Source: Hyphomicrobiales bacterium (GTDB lineage Bacteria; Pseudomonadota; Alphaproteobacteria; Rhizobiales; Rhizobiaceae). Taken from it: a DNA stretch of 64,000 bases. Each line of letters begins with the position of its first letter. The stretch's first letter is position 1. The stretch covers positions 21,916-85,915 of the forward strand of contig JAKDNM010000002.1 in the NCBI GenBank assembly GCA_030456445.1, read 5' to 3'. The notes below the pieces were generated by a model that was given only the letters and a program-made list of their open reading frames with translations, made no database searches and had not been told where the DNA came from. The translations under genes were made by a program, and so were the position numbers. This document shows positions 1 to 7,677 of this stretch, one piece after another.

Positions 1-114
1 GGTCGGGAGCCTATCAGAATACGTCCGATAATGGAACCTTACCGGACATAAAACAACATCGACAGGCGCGGCGGTTTGATGCCATTTTCGTTGCCAAAAC
101 CGCCGCCGTGATTC

Positions 115-1161
115 ATGCTGCTGCTGATGATTCTGCGCCCGAAATCACCCGCCGCCCTGCGCATGACACCGGCCCTGATGGCGTCGACCCCGCCTGTGGT
201 CGCTGTACCGACCTGGCTGCGCCGTGCCGTTCCAGACGCGCAAAGCCTTGTTGCGCAAGGCGTAGGGCCAAATGCCCTTGAGGACATCGCGATCGCCGCC
301 GGCGCCGCGCTCGGCGCGCTCGACGCGGTGGTCCGCCGACAGGAAAGATGGGCCGGCGCGTGGCGGCAGCGGCTGGCGCTTGGCGTGGCCGCTGCGGCGA
401 CCAGGCAGGCCGGGCGTGTCGAAGACGAAGCGGCTCTGCGCGATGCCGTCCTGTTCACGCGGCCGGGCGACGATGTCGGTCCCGCCGGCCACATGCTGCT
501 GGCCTGGCGCCGGCTGGCGGCACGGCCCGCGGAGGAGCTTCTGACCGAGGCGAGCATCGCCGGCGTGCTCGATGCCCTGGGTTTCGCTCGGGACGACGAG
601 ACGACGAACGATCTGACCGACGAGCTTCAGCGGCTCGCGGCGACCGAAGGACCGGTCGGAGTGCTGATCGGCGCCTTTGCGGCCGTCGAGCGGCGCGGCC
701 TTCCACGCACCGCCGGATGCTGGTTCGCAGACGCCATGCTCGCGCAGCGGTTGGGCTGGATGCACGTCGTGCCGCTGCTCGGTGGCGAAGCTGCCGGCGC
801 CAATGGTTCCGGTCGGCCGCGGCGCGCGGCGACCATCCTTTCACGGAACGGCATCGAGGCGGACCCCGAGCGCGCGAAAACTCTGCTCGCCGCCCAGGCG
901 CGTGCGGCGTTGCGCGCCGTCGACCTGTCGGCCGACATCGGGCGCCGGGCCGACCGCCTGATCGCCGTGGCGCCTGGTCTTCGCGCCCGAGGCGCGGACC
1001 TCGTCGTCGATCGGCTTTTGTCGGATGACGCGATCGTGGCGTCGGCAAAGATCGCCGGCATGAGCGACCGCAGCCTGCGCCGACTGTTCGAGCGCCTGGT
1101 CGAGCTCGGCGCCGTGCGCGAGCTCTCCGGCCGCTCGACCTTCCGCATCTACGGGATCTGA
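115..1161 (+). CDS. DUF1403 family protein
   Basis: 348-residue protein resembling the DUF1403 family found on rhizobial plasmids and ICEs; its biochemical role is unknown. The middle is rich in alanine helices (AAGAALGALDAVVRRQ near residues 60-75). The last 45 residues look like a winged-helix or HTH end (KIAGMSDRSLRRLFERLVELG) and finish with FRIYGI, an ending shared with several rhizobial plasmid proteins. The stop lies 5 nt before the scpB-like gene, so the two form an operon, the usual arrangement for this pair. No good ribosome binding site precedes the ATG at 115, so a start at a later Met (residue 17 or 22) is possible. Family assignment is from recalled sequence character. Confidence 0.75.
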   Translation: MLLLMILRPKSPAALRMTPALMASTPPVVAVPTWLRRAVPDAQSLVAQGVGPNALEDIAIAAGAALGALDAVVRRQERWAGAWRQRLALGVAAAATRQAGRVEDEAALRDAVLFTRPGDDVGPAGHMLLAWRRLAARPAEELLTEASIAGVLDALGFARDDETTNDLTDELQRLAATEGPVGVLIGAFAAVERRGLPRTAGCWFADAMLAQRLGWMHVVPLLGGEAAGANGSGRPRRAATILSRNGIEADPERAKTLLAAQARAALRAVDLSADIGRRADRLIAVAPGLRARGADLVVDRLLSDDAIVASAKIAGMSDRSLRRLFERLVELGAVRELSGRSTFRIYGI

Positions 1162-1166
1162 CGACG

Positions 1167-1862
1167 ATGACGGAGGCGGCCCGCAAAAAACGAAAATCAG
1201 TAGACGGAGGCGACGGCCTCTTCGACCGCGAGCTCGACCATCTGCCGCCGGAGGCACGCTGGCGCGAATGGATGAACCGCGTCGAGGCGACGATTTTTGC
1301 GGCGAGCGAGCCGGTCGGGCGCGACACGCTGGCGCGGATCGTCGGCAAGACCTGCAGCATCGATCTTCTCATCGACGACATCCGCGAGGAGCTGCGCGGC
1401 CGACCCTACGACCTAGTCGCCGTCGCCGGCGGCTGGAAGCACCTGACGCGGCCGGCCTACGCCGACGCCATCCGCACGGTGGTTGGCGGAAGCGAGCGCG
1501 CGGTCGACCTCACGCAGTCCGAGGTGCTGGTGCTGATGTGCATCGCCTACTTCCAGCCGATCACGCGCGGAGAACTGTCGTCGTTCTTCGGCAAGGAGAT
1601 CAGCCGCGACCTGATCGGCAATCTGCGATCGTTCGGATTCATCGGCTCTGGTCCGCGCGCGCCGCAACCCGGCGCGCCCTACACCTATGTCACCACGCGG
1701 GCGTTCCTGCTGGAGTTCGGGCTCGAAACCCTGCGCGATCTTCCCGACCGTGAGGCGCTCGAGGACGCGGGACTGCTCTCGAAAGAAAAGCTGCTGACAG
1801 GCGACATCATGCCAGGGTTCCCGACGAACGACGAGGATGCCGGCCTTCTCAGCGATGAATAA
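1167..1862 (+). CDS. scpB: ScpB-like segregation and condensation protein
   Basis: 231 residues matching the ScpB family, whose chromosomal members are the winged-helix kleisin-associated subunits of SMC condensin. Two winged-helix halves are apparent: EATIFAASEPVGRDTLARIVG (about 35-55) and SEVLVLMCIAYFQPITRGEL (about 115-135). This version belongs to the plasmid/ICE class always found next to DUF1403 and is probably not the housekeeping condensin subunit. It starts at an ATG 5 nt after the DUF1403 stop, implying one transcript. The acidic tail (NDEDAGLLSDE) is typical. Function in element maintenance is inferred only. Confidence 0.8.
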   Translation: MTEAARKKRKSVDGGDGLFDRELDHLPPEARWREWMNRVEATIFAASEPVGRDTLARIVGKTCSIDLLIDDIREELRGRPYDLVAVAGGWKHLTRPAYADAIRTVVGGSERAVDLTQSEVLVLMCIAYFQPITRGELSSFFGKEISRDLIGNLRSFGFIGSGPRAPQPGAPYTYVTTRAFLLEFGLETLRDLPDREALEDAGLLSKEKLLTGDIMPGFPTNDEDAGLLSDE

Positions 1863-1875
1863 CGCACCGTCCCGC

Positions 1876-2679
1876 TCAGCCGTGCCTCCAGACCTTTACC
1901 GACGAGATGATCAAAATAGCCGCCAGGATCGGAAGCAGCAGGGGGCTTGGAATTAATCCAAGAAGTTGCCCTCCGATGAACGTCCCCACAAGCGAGCCGA
2001 TCGCCATGATCAGCAAGAATTTCTTGTGGCGGCCCAGCACGGCGAAGCTCGCGTCCTGACTATAGCGGGTGAACCCCACCAGCATCGTTGGCAGGCTCAC
2101 CGCGAGCGATAGGCTGCCTGCCAGCTTAATGTCGGCACCGAAGAGCAGAACGAGCGTCGGAATCAGGAGCTCGCCGCCTGCAACGCCCAGCAAGGATGCC
2201 ACCACACCAATGATGAAACCAGCGACAACCCCTGCGCCGATCTGCCAGGCGCCCGTCAGTGCCGTCGAGGTATTTGAAGCGGGTTCATGTCCGAGAACGA
2301 GGACGATGGCGATGAGGACCAGGATCACCGCGATGACCCGGTAGAGCGTTTCGGATTTCAGCTTCGTCGCCCACCCGGCGCCGAACCAGGCTCCCAGGAG
2401 GCTGCCCGCCAGTAGATTGGCAAGTACGGTCCAGTGATCGGCAATAGTGGCGAACGATATCGTCCCGGCACGAAATGGCAGGGCGGATGCCACGACGACC
2501 AGGCTCATGGCCTTGTTCAGGATCACCGCCTCCAGAGCAGCGAAACGGAACATGCCGATCAGCAGCGGCAAGCGAAACTCCGCACCGCCAAGCCCGATCA
2601 ACCCGCCGAGGGCGCCGATGATTGCGCCGCCGCCGAAGGCAGCTACAGGGTTTCGCGGCGTCGTATCGATCGTCGTCAT
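1876..2679 (-). CDS. TauE/SafE family sulfite-exporter-like permease
   Basis: 267-residue integral membrane protein of the TauE/SafE family. The two glycine-rich family repeats are present: GALGGLIGLGGAEFRLPLL near residue 20 and GVVASLLGVAGGELLIPTL near residue 165, with about eight hydrophobic segments. Family members move sulfite, sulfoacetate or other anions. The ATG overlaps the stop of the upstream ABC-ATPase remnant in an ATGA arrangement, so the permease was once translationally coupled to an ABC transporter operon. The true substrate may therefore be an oxyanion tied to the neighbouring regulator (3074-4027). The upstream truncation may have separated it from its native promoter. Confidence 0.85.
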   Translation of the reverse strand: MTTIDTTPRNPVAAFGGGAIIGALGGLIGLGGAEFRLPLLIGMFRFAALEAVILNKAMSLVVVASALPFRAGTISFATIADHWTVLANLLAGSLLGAWFGAGWATKLKSETLYRVIAVILVLIAIVLVLGHEPASNTSTALTGAWQIGAGVVAGFIIGVVASLLGVAGGELLIPTLVLLFGADIKLAGSLSLAVSLPTMLVGFTRYSQDASFAVLGRHKKFLLIMAIGSLVGTFIGGQLLGLIPSPLLLPILAAILIISSVKVWRHG

Positions 2680-2864
2680 GATGCTTGCTCTCTGAATTTG
2701 CCGGCCGGTGCTTGATGGGACGTGCCATCATCGGTCATTTGAAGATCGAGCGCTTCGCGCACCCGCTCGCTCGCCGGCGCCGACAGAACATCGGATGGAC
2801 GGCCAGTCTGCAGGATTTCTCCGCGATCGAGCACGTACAGCACGTCGGCGAGATCCGTCGCGTC
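2676..2864 (-). pseudogene. 3' remnant of an oxyanion-type ABC transporter ATPase
   Basis: The last 60 or so codons of an ABC ATPase. The segment DATDLADVLYVLDRGEILQTG matches the region after the switch histidine in ModC/WtpC-like ATPases (DADRVVVLDRGxIxQxG type). It is followed by a short regulatory tail. Walker A, signature and Walker B are absent. Homology starts abruptly near 2864, where the sequence changes to the repeat-bearing intergenic region, so this is a deletion remnant. It overlaps the TauE/SafE start by 4 nt. Confidence 0.65.
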
Positions 2865-2890
2865 TGGTCGGTTGGCACTGCGCGCTCGCT

Positions 2891-3004
2891 TGCACGAAAA
2901 TGCACGAAAACAGATGAGAGCGAACGGCATCGAACCCGACTAGCTTGTTTCGTTCGTACAAAGGCGTAGGGCGACCCGCCCTGTAAAGTGAAAATGCACG
3001 AAAA
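2891..3004. promoter_or_regulatory. Iterated TGCACGAAAA sites upstream of the HTH/PBP regulator
   Basis: TGCACGAAAA occurs at 2891-2900, immediately again at 2901-2910, and a third time at 2995-3004. A related inverted copy (TGTACGAA read on the minus strand) lies near 2950-2960. These sit between the truncated ABC/permease operon and the divergent regulator gene, the expected place for its operators. The assignment as binding sites is inferred from position and repetition. Confidence 0.5.
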
Positions 3005-3073
3005 GAGGTAGTACCGGTCTAGAAATGTGCCTATTGATATGAAAATAAATGAAATAGGATGTGGAGAGCCGAT

Positions 3074-4027
3074 ATGGCGACGCATGACGCGCTCAAGGTC
3101 GAGGACGTGGCAGCCTTGCTCAACGTCAGTCGGAGCGGCGTCTATGCTCTGGTCAAGAATGAGGAGATCGGCTCCTACAAGGTCGGCCGGAAAATCCGTT
3201 TCACCGAAGCGCATGTGCGAGACTACATCAGCCGCTCGGGACGGGAGCCCCGCCGGGCGGCCGGCAAAGGCACCGCGGCGCTCGACGAGAACAGGTACTT
3301 CGACCTCTCAACCGGACGGCATGGTGGCGAGGGCTTCATCATCTGCGGACAGGATCTCATACTCGACATCCTGTCGAACTTCATGCGCATGCACGGCGTC
3401 ATGGCTCTCAGAGCCTATATCGGCAGCTACGACAGCCTGGTTTCCCTCTATCACGACAGGGTCAGCGTCGCGACCGCTCACCTGTGGGACAGCTTGAGCG
3501 ACGACTACAACGTCCCCCATGTCCGCAACCTGCTTCCCGGTATTCGCTGCACCATCGCCAACGTCACCTATCGGACGCAGGGACTCTACGTCGCCAGAGG
3601 CAATCCCAAGAACATCCAGACGTGGAGCGATTTCGCTCGCGACGATGTTCGGATGATCAATCGCGAGAAGGGGGCCGGGTCGCGTGTCCTTCTCGACGAG
3701 AACCTGAAGCTGCTCAATCTCTACGGCAGCCAGGTCGCCGGTTACGACGACGAAAACCAATCGCATTTGGCCGTGGCCAGCGCCGTGGGACGCGGCGAGG
3801 CGGACGTCGCGGTGGGCACGGAGAAGATCGCCCGGCAGGTCGAGAACATAGACTTCGTGCCGATGAAGAAGGAGCGTTACGATCTCGTCGTGAAGACGGA
3901 ACGCTTCGACACGCCTGATATCCAGACCTTGTTCAAGATCCTGCGCTCAGAGAAGTTCCAGAACGAGTTCAAGAGCATTGGCGGGTATGACATCAGCGAC
4001 ATGGGCAAAATCATTCACGAAACCTGA
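3074..4027 (+). CDS. Excisionase-type HTH regulator with periplasmic-binding-fold domain
   Basis: 317 residues. The N-terminus is an excisionase/MerR-like HTH (LKVEDVAALLNVSRSGVYAL then VGRKIRFTEAHVRDYI), followed from about residue 75 by a substrate-binding-protein-like domain (PBP_like type) without a signal peptide. This cytoplasmic architecture is used by regulators that sense oxyanions such as tungstate or molybdate. The ATG at 3074 has a good Shine-Dalgarno (GGAGAG, 3062-3067) and puts HTH homology at the start; the in-frame ATG at 3059 lacks one. It is divergent from the permease/ABC remnant it presumably regulated. Ligand identity is not shown by the sequence. Confidence 0.75.
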   Translation: MATHDALKVEDVAALLNVSRSGVYALVKNEEIGSYKVGRKIRFTEAHVRDYISRSGREPRRAAGKGTAALDENRYFDLSTGRHGGEGFIICGQDLILDILSNFMRMHGVMALRAYIGSYDSLVSLYHDRVSVATAHLWDSLSDDYNVPHVRNLLPGIRCTIANVTYRTQGLYVARGNPKNIQTWSDFARDDVRMINREKGAGSRVLLDENLKLLNLYGSQVAGYDDENQSHLAVASAVGRGEADVAVGTEKIARQVENIDFVPMKKERYDLVVKTERFDTPDIQTLFKILRSEKFQNEFKSIGGYDISDMGKIIHET

Positions 4028-4116
4028 TCCACTGCCGCCGGCGTCGATCCTCCACCTGTTCTTGTCATGGCGCTGACCGCGTGTTGGAAGGCTCATTCGA
4101 TTCAGCGCTGGACTCC

Positions 4117-4150
4117 ATTCCATATGTCGATTAGTCTCGACATATGGAAT
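4117..4150. promoter_or_regulatory. Perfect ArsR operator overlapping the arsR start codon
   Basis: Perfect dyad with 14-base arms: ATTCCATATGTCGA at 4117-4130 and its exact reverse complement at 4137-4150, with spacer TTAGTC. The right arm contains the arsR ATG at 4144. A bound repressor would cover both promoter-proximal DNA and the start codon, giving tight autoregulation of the whole ars operon. ArsR/SmtB proteins bind such 12-2-12-like dyads. Confidence 0.8.
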
Positions 4151-4515
4151 CAGAACAAGCCATCCTTGCTTTCGCAGCACTCGCACAGCCAACCCGGCTC
4201 GACGTCTTCCGGCTATTGATCGAGCATGAGCCTGATGGAATGCCGGCCGGCGACATCGCCCGCCACTTGGCCGTGCCCCACAACACCATGTCGACACACC
4301 TGGCGATCCTGTCCCGCGCCGGCCTGATCGAGGCTGAGCGTCAGAGCCGGTCGATCATCTATCGGGCAAAGCTCGATGCGGTGCGGAAGCTTGCCGGCTA
4401 TCTCGTCAAGGATTGTTGCGGCGGGCGGCCAGAGATCTGCGCACCGTTGATCGCCGACCTCTCACCCTGCTGCATCCCTCAAATTGGAGCCACCAAGGAT
4501 CCCGCTCATGGCTGA
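4144..4515 (+). CDS. arsR: ArsR/SmtB family arsenic-responsive repressor
   Basis: 123 residues with a winged helix (PTRLDVFRLLI then HNTMSTHLAILSRAGLIEAE). Cys91, Cys92 and Cys99 (DCCGGRPEIC) form a C-terminal trithiolate-like set similar in spacing to the As(III) site of the Acidithiobacillus ArsR class, plus a second CC at 109-110. It is first gene of arsR-arsC-arsC-acr3-arsH. It overlaps arsC by 8 nt and its own start codon lies in a perfect operator. Expected action: dissociates from DNA on binding As(III)/Sb(III). Confidence 0.93.
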   Translation: MESEQAILAFAALAQPTRLDVFRLLIEHEPDGMPAGDIARHLAVPHNTMSTHLAILSRAGLIEAERQSRSIIYRAKLDAVRKLAGYLVKDCCGGRPEICAPLIADLSPCCIPQIGATKDPAHG

Positions 4516-5035
4516 CCGCATCTATAATGTTCTCTTTCTCTGCACCGGCAATTCGGCACGCTCGATCCTGGCCGAGAGCATTCTGACCAAGAACGGCGGC
4601 GGTCGTTTCCGCGCCTTCTCCGCCGGCAGCCAGCCGAAGGGTATCGTCAATCCCTTCGCGCTGAAGGTTCTGGAGAGCTACGACTATCCGGCTGCGGGGT
4701 TCCGCTCGAAGAGTTGGGAGGAATTCGCGGCCGCCAATGCTCCGGTGATGGATTTTGTATTCACGGTCTGCGACAACGCCGCCGGCGAGAGCTGCCCGGT
4801 GTGGCCAGGCCAGCCGATGACAGCCCATTGGGGCATCGAGGATCCGGCAGCGGTCGAAGGGCCGGATATCCAGAAGGAAGCGGCCTTCGTCGCTGCGTTC
4901 CGCTACCTCAAGAACCGGATTTCGGTTTTCACCGCTCTGCCCGTGGCCAGCCTCGACAGGTCGTCGCTCCGCGCCAAGCTCGCAGAGATCGGGCAGTCGG
5001 AAGGTGCATCCTCTCCCCGAAACAGCGCGGCGTGA
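4508..5035 (+). CDS. arsC: Arsenate reductase, low-molecular-weight phosphatase fold
   Basis: 175 residues. The P-loop LCTGNSARSILAE gives the CX5R-S catalytic motif with Cys12 and Arg18, as in LMW-PTP type arsenate reductases. Further conserved segments are FSAGSQPKG and FVFTVCDNAAGESCPVWPG, which supply additional redox cysteines. It reduces As(V) to As(III). The start is the ATG at 4508 with AAGGA at 4495-4499; the gene overlaps arsR by 8 nt. The Cys-rich N-terminus distinguishes it from the glutaredoxin-type ArsC encoded immediately downstream. Confidence 0.92.
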   Translation: MADRIYNVLFLCTGNSARSILAESILTKNGGGRFRAFSAGSQPKGIVNPFALKVLESYDYPAAGFRSKSWEEFAAANAPVMDFVFTVCDNAAGESCPVWPGQPMTAHWGIEDPAAVEGPDIQKEAAFVAAFRYLKNRISVFTALPVASLDRSSLRAKLAEIGQSEGASSPRNSAA

Positions 5036-5043
5036 GCTCGAGC

Positions 5044-5469
5044 ATGGATATCATCATCTATCACAACCCCGACTGCGGCACCTCGCGCAATACGCTGGCG
5101 CTGATCCGCAATGCCGGCGTCGAGCCGCACGTCATCGAGTATCTGAAGACACCGCCGTCGCGGGCAATACTGGTCCAGCTCATCGAGCGAATGCGCATCT
5201 CGGCGCGCGACCTGTTGCGGGAGAAGGGCACGCCCTACGCCGAGCTTGGCCTCGGCGATCAGGACCTGACGGATGACCAATTGCTCGACGCGATGTTGGC
5301 CCATCCGATCCTGATCAATCGCCCGATCGTCGTCAGCCCCAAGGGCGTAAAGCTCTGCCGGCCGTCCGAAGAGGTGCTCGACTTGCTGCCACCGCAACGG
5401 GGCGAGTTCGTCAAGGAAGACGGCGAGCGTGTCATCGACGAGCACGGACGCCGCGTCGCGACGGCGTGA
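5044..5469 (+). CDS. arsC: Arsenate reductase, glutaredoxin-dependent (Spx/ArsC fold)
   Basis: 141 residues, the size of plasmid R773 ArsC. The active site HNPDCGTSRNTL places the nucleophilic cysteine at residue 11, and the arginines expected for the arsenate pocket are present (LLREKG, LINRPIVV, LCRPSE). It performs the same As(V) to As(III) reduction as the preceding gene but with glutathione and glutaredoxin. It starts 8 nt after the first arsC stop, so the operon encodes two unrelated reductases in tandem. Confidence 0.93.
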   Translation: MDIIIYHNPDCGTSRNTLALIRNAGVEPHVIEYLKTPPSRAILVQLIERMRISARDLLREKGTPYAELGLGDQDLTDDQLLDAMLAHPILINRPIVVSPKGVKLCRPSEEVLDLLPPQRGEFVKEDGERVIDEHGRRVATA

Positions 5470-5478
5470 GGAAGAACC

Positions 5479-6534
5479 ATGTCGACATTTGAACGCTATC
5501 TCACCCTCTGGGTCGCCTTGTGCATTGTTGCCGGTATCGCGCTCGGGCACGTCATGCCGGGCGCATTCCAGGGGATCGGCGCGGCCGAGATCGCCAAGGT
5601 CAACCTTCCGGTTGCCGCACTGATCTGGCTGATGGTCATCCCGATGCTGCTCAAGATCGACTTCGCTGCGCTCGGCGAGGTCGGTCGGCACTGGCGCGGC
5701 ATCGGCGTAACTCTGTTCATCAACTGGGCGATCAAGCCGTTCTCGATGGCACTGCTCGGCTGGCTCTTCATCGGCTGGCTGTTCCGGCCGCATCTGCCGG
5801 CCGACCAGATCGACAGCTATATCGCCGGTCTGATCATTCTCGCCGCCGCGCCCTGCACGGCGATGGTGTTCGTCTGGTCGAACCTGACCAAGGGCGAGCC
5901 GCATTTCACGCTGAGCCAGGTGGCGCTCAATGACGCCATCATGGTCGTAGCTTTTGCGCCGATCGTCGGCCTGCTGCTCGGGCTCTCCGCCATCACCGTG
6001 CCGTGGGGCACGCTGGTCCTTTCGGTCGTGCTCTACATCGTCATCCCGGTGATCATCGCACAACTGATCCGTCGCCGGCTGCTTGCAACCGGGGGACAGG
6101 CCGCGCTCGACCGGCTGCTGGCCAGGCTCGGCCCAGTCTCCCTCGTCGCGCTGCTGGCGACGCTCGTGCTGCTGTTCGGCTTCCAGGGCGAGCAGATCAT
6201 CGCGCAGCCCTTCATCATCGGGCTCCTCGCCGTTCCGATCCTGATCCAGGTTTATTTCAATGCCGGCCTCGCCTACGTCTTCAACCGCATGGCCGGCGAG
6301 CAGCATTGCGTCGCCGGGCCATCGGCGCTGATCGGCGCCTCCAACTTCTTCGAGCTGGCGGTTGCCGCCGCCATCAGCCTGTTCGGCTTCCACTCGGGGG
6401 CTGCGCTCGCGACCGTCGTCGGCGTGCTGATCGAAGTCCCGGTGATGCTCACCGTCGTCTGGATCGTGAACCGATCCAAGGGCTGGTACGAGCGCGGCGA
6501 CAAGGTCGCGGCGATTGCCGAGGCCCACCGTTGA
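5479..6534 (+). CDS. acr3: ACR3 family arsenite efflux permease
   Basis: 351 residues with about ten membrane segments. The conserved ACR3 stretch [18 protein letters not shown] carries Cys126, equivalent to the As(III)-binding cysteine of characterised ACR3 proteins, and [11 protein letters not shown] later in the protein carries the conserved glutamate. It exports As(III) produced by the two reductases. It lies 9 nt after arsC and its TGA overlaps the arsH ATG by one base. The family is often called arsB in annotation, but this is the BART/ACR3 type rather than the ArsB type. Confidence 0.95.
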   Translation: MSTFERYLTLWVALCIVAGIALGHVMPGAFQGIGAAEIAKVNLPVAALIWLMVIPMLLKIDFAALGEVGRHWRGIGVTLFINWAIKPFSMALLGWLFIGWLFRPHLPADQIDSYIAGLIILAAAPCTAMVFVWSNLTKGEPHFTLSQVALNDAIMVVAFAPIVGLLLGLSAITVPWGTLVLSVVLYIVIPVIIAQLIRRRLLATGGQAALDRLLARLGPVSLVALLATLVLLFGFQGEQIIAQPFIIGLLAVPILIQVYFNAGLAYVFNRMAGEQHCVAGPSALIGASNFFELAVAAAISLFGFHSGAALATVVGVLIEVPVMLTVVWIVNRSKGWYERGDKVAAIAEAHR

Positions 6535-7244
6535 TGCAGAACGATCTTCCCAATGTCGCTGCTGACAACCTCGACGTGCCGATCATCGACCGGCTGCGCG
6601 CGACACCCTCGACTCATCCGCCGCGTATCCTGTTGCTCTATGGATCGCTGCGTGAACGCTCCTACAGCCGGTTCCTGACGCTGGAGGCCGAACGTCTGCT
6701 CAAGCATTTCGGCGCGGAAACCCGTATCTTCGATCCGCATGGGCTACCGCTGCCCGATGGGGCCGCGATCGACCATCCGAAGGTGCGAGAATTGCGCGAG
6801 CTATCGGCCTGGTCCGAGGGTCAAGTCTGGACCAGCCCGGAGCGGCATGGCGCGATGAGTGCGGTGATGAAGGCGCAGATCGACTGGATACCGCTCTCGG
6901 TCGGCGCGGTGCGGCCGACGCAGGGCCGGACGCTGGCTGTCATGCAGGTCTCCGGCGGCTCCCAAAGCTTCAACGCCGTCAATCAGCTTCGTGTGCTCGG
7001 CCGATGGATGCGCATGATCACAATCCCCAACCAATCGTCCGTCGCGAAGGCCTATCAGGAGTTCGACGAGGCGGGGCGGATGAAGCCGTCCTCCTATTAT
7101 GACCGGGTTGTCGACGTGATGGAGGAACTGGTCAAGTTCACGCTGCTGACCCGCGACGTCTCCCACTATCTCACCGACCGCTATAGCGAGCGCAAGGAAG
7201 CCGCCGAGCACCTGTCCGCGCGCGTGAAGCTCTCAGCGATCTGA
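6534..7244 (+). CDS. arsH: ArsH NADPH-dependent FMN reductase, organoarsenical resistance
   Basis: 236 residues with the flavodoxin-like FMN loop [11 protein letters not shown] (residues 36-46) and the ArsH signature [20 protein letters not shown], followed by [21 protein letters not shown] ArsH core sequence. ArsH enzymes oxidise trivalent methyl and aromatic arsenicals to less toxic pentavalent forms. The start overlaps the acr3 stop (TGATG), marking it as last gene of the first ars operon; 69 nt separate it from the second arsR. Confidence 0.93.
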   Translation: MQNDLPNVAADNLDVPIIDRLRATPSTHPPRILLLYGSLRERSYSRFLTLEAERLLKHFGAETRIFDPHGLPLPDGAAIDHPKVRELRELSAWSEGQVWTSPERHGAMSAVMKAQIDWIPLSVGAVRPTQGRTLAVMQVSGGSQSFNAVNQLRVLGRWMRMITIPNQSSVAKAYQEFDEAGRMKPSSYYDRVVDVMEELVKFTLLTRDVSHYLTDRYSERKEAAEHLSARVKLSAI

Positions 7245-7250
7245 CGCAAC

Positions 7251-7276
7251 GCTATTTCGATGTTTCTCGAAATAGC
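7251..7276. promoter_or_regulatory. ArsR operator before the second arsR
   Basis: Perfect dyad: GCTATTTCGA at 7251-7260 and TCGAAATAGC at 7267-7276 with a 6-nt spacer. It lies 38 nt before the second arsR start. The core TATTTCGA recurs as a half-site at 7650-7657 just before the FAD gene. The arms differ from the first operator (ATTCCATATGTCGA), so the two repressors should have separate specificities. Confidence 0.75.
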
Positions 7277-7313
7277 CGTTGACCATTCGCCGCACAGACG
7301 ATAGCTTATTTCC

Positions 7314-7634
7314 ATGAACATCGAACAAGCAGCAAAGCAGCTTGAGGCGCTCGGCAACCCGACGCGGCTTCAGGTCTATCGAATGCTCGTGCGGGCCGGC
7401 GATGACGGATTGCCGGTCGGCAGCCTGCAGGAGAAGCTCGGAATCGCGGCTTCGACGCTCTCGCATCATCTGCACCGATTGATCCTGACCGGCCTGGTGA
7501 CGCAGGAGCGTCAGGCGACCACGTTGATCTGCCGCGCCAACTATCCGGCCATGGACAGCCTTGTCGGCTTCCTCGTGGACGAATGCTGCATCGATGCGCC
7601 CTGTGCCGTGACGGAGAGAGAGACTGCCGCCTGA
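7314..7634 (+). CDS. arsR: ArsR family repressor of the second metalloid operon
   Basis: 106 residues: winged helix NPTRLQVYRMLV then IAASTLSHHLHRLILTGLVTQ. Cys91, Cys92 and Cys97 (ECCIDAPC) form a C-terminal metalloid site, with an extra Cys at 73. It heads a second transcription unit with an FAD oxidoreductase and an MFS transporter. Its spacing of cysteines and its operator both differ from the first ArsR, so it may answer to a different trivalent species such as Sb(III) or methylarsenite. That specificity is inferred, not shown. Confidence 0.9.
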   Translation: MNIEQAAKQLEALGNPTRLQVYRMLVRAGDDGLPVGSLQEKLGIAASTLSHHLHRLILTGLVTQERQATTLICRANYPAMDSLVGFLVDECCIDAPCAVTERETAA

Positions 7635-7677
7635 TCTTTTTTTGCGCTGTATTTCGATAATCCCGGAAGGACAGAAT

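Noticed and set aside
39..557. Minus-strand Ser/Ala/Arg-rich frames at the window start
   Set aside because: Shadows of the DUF1403 gene.
4903..6528. 541-codon open frame on the minus strand opposite arsC and acr3
   Set aside because: Asp/Glu/Arg-rich shadow of real + strand genes; no domain; typical of antisense frames in GC-rich DNA.
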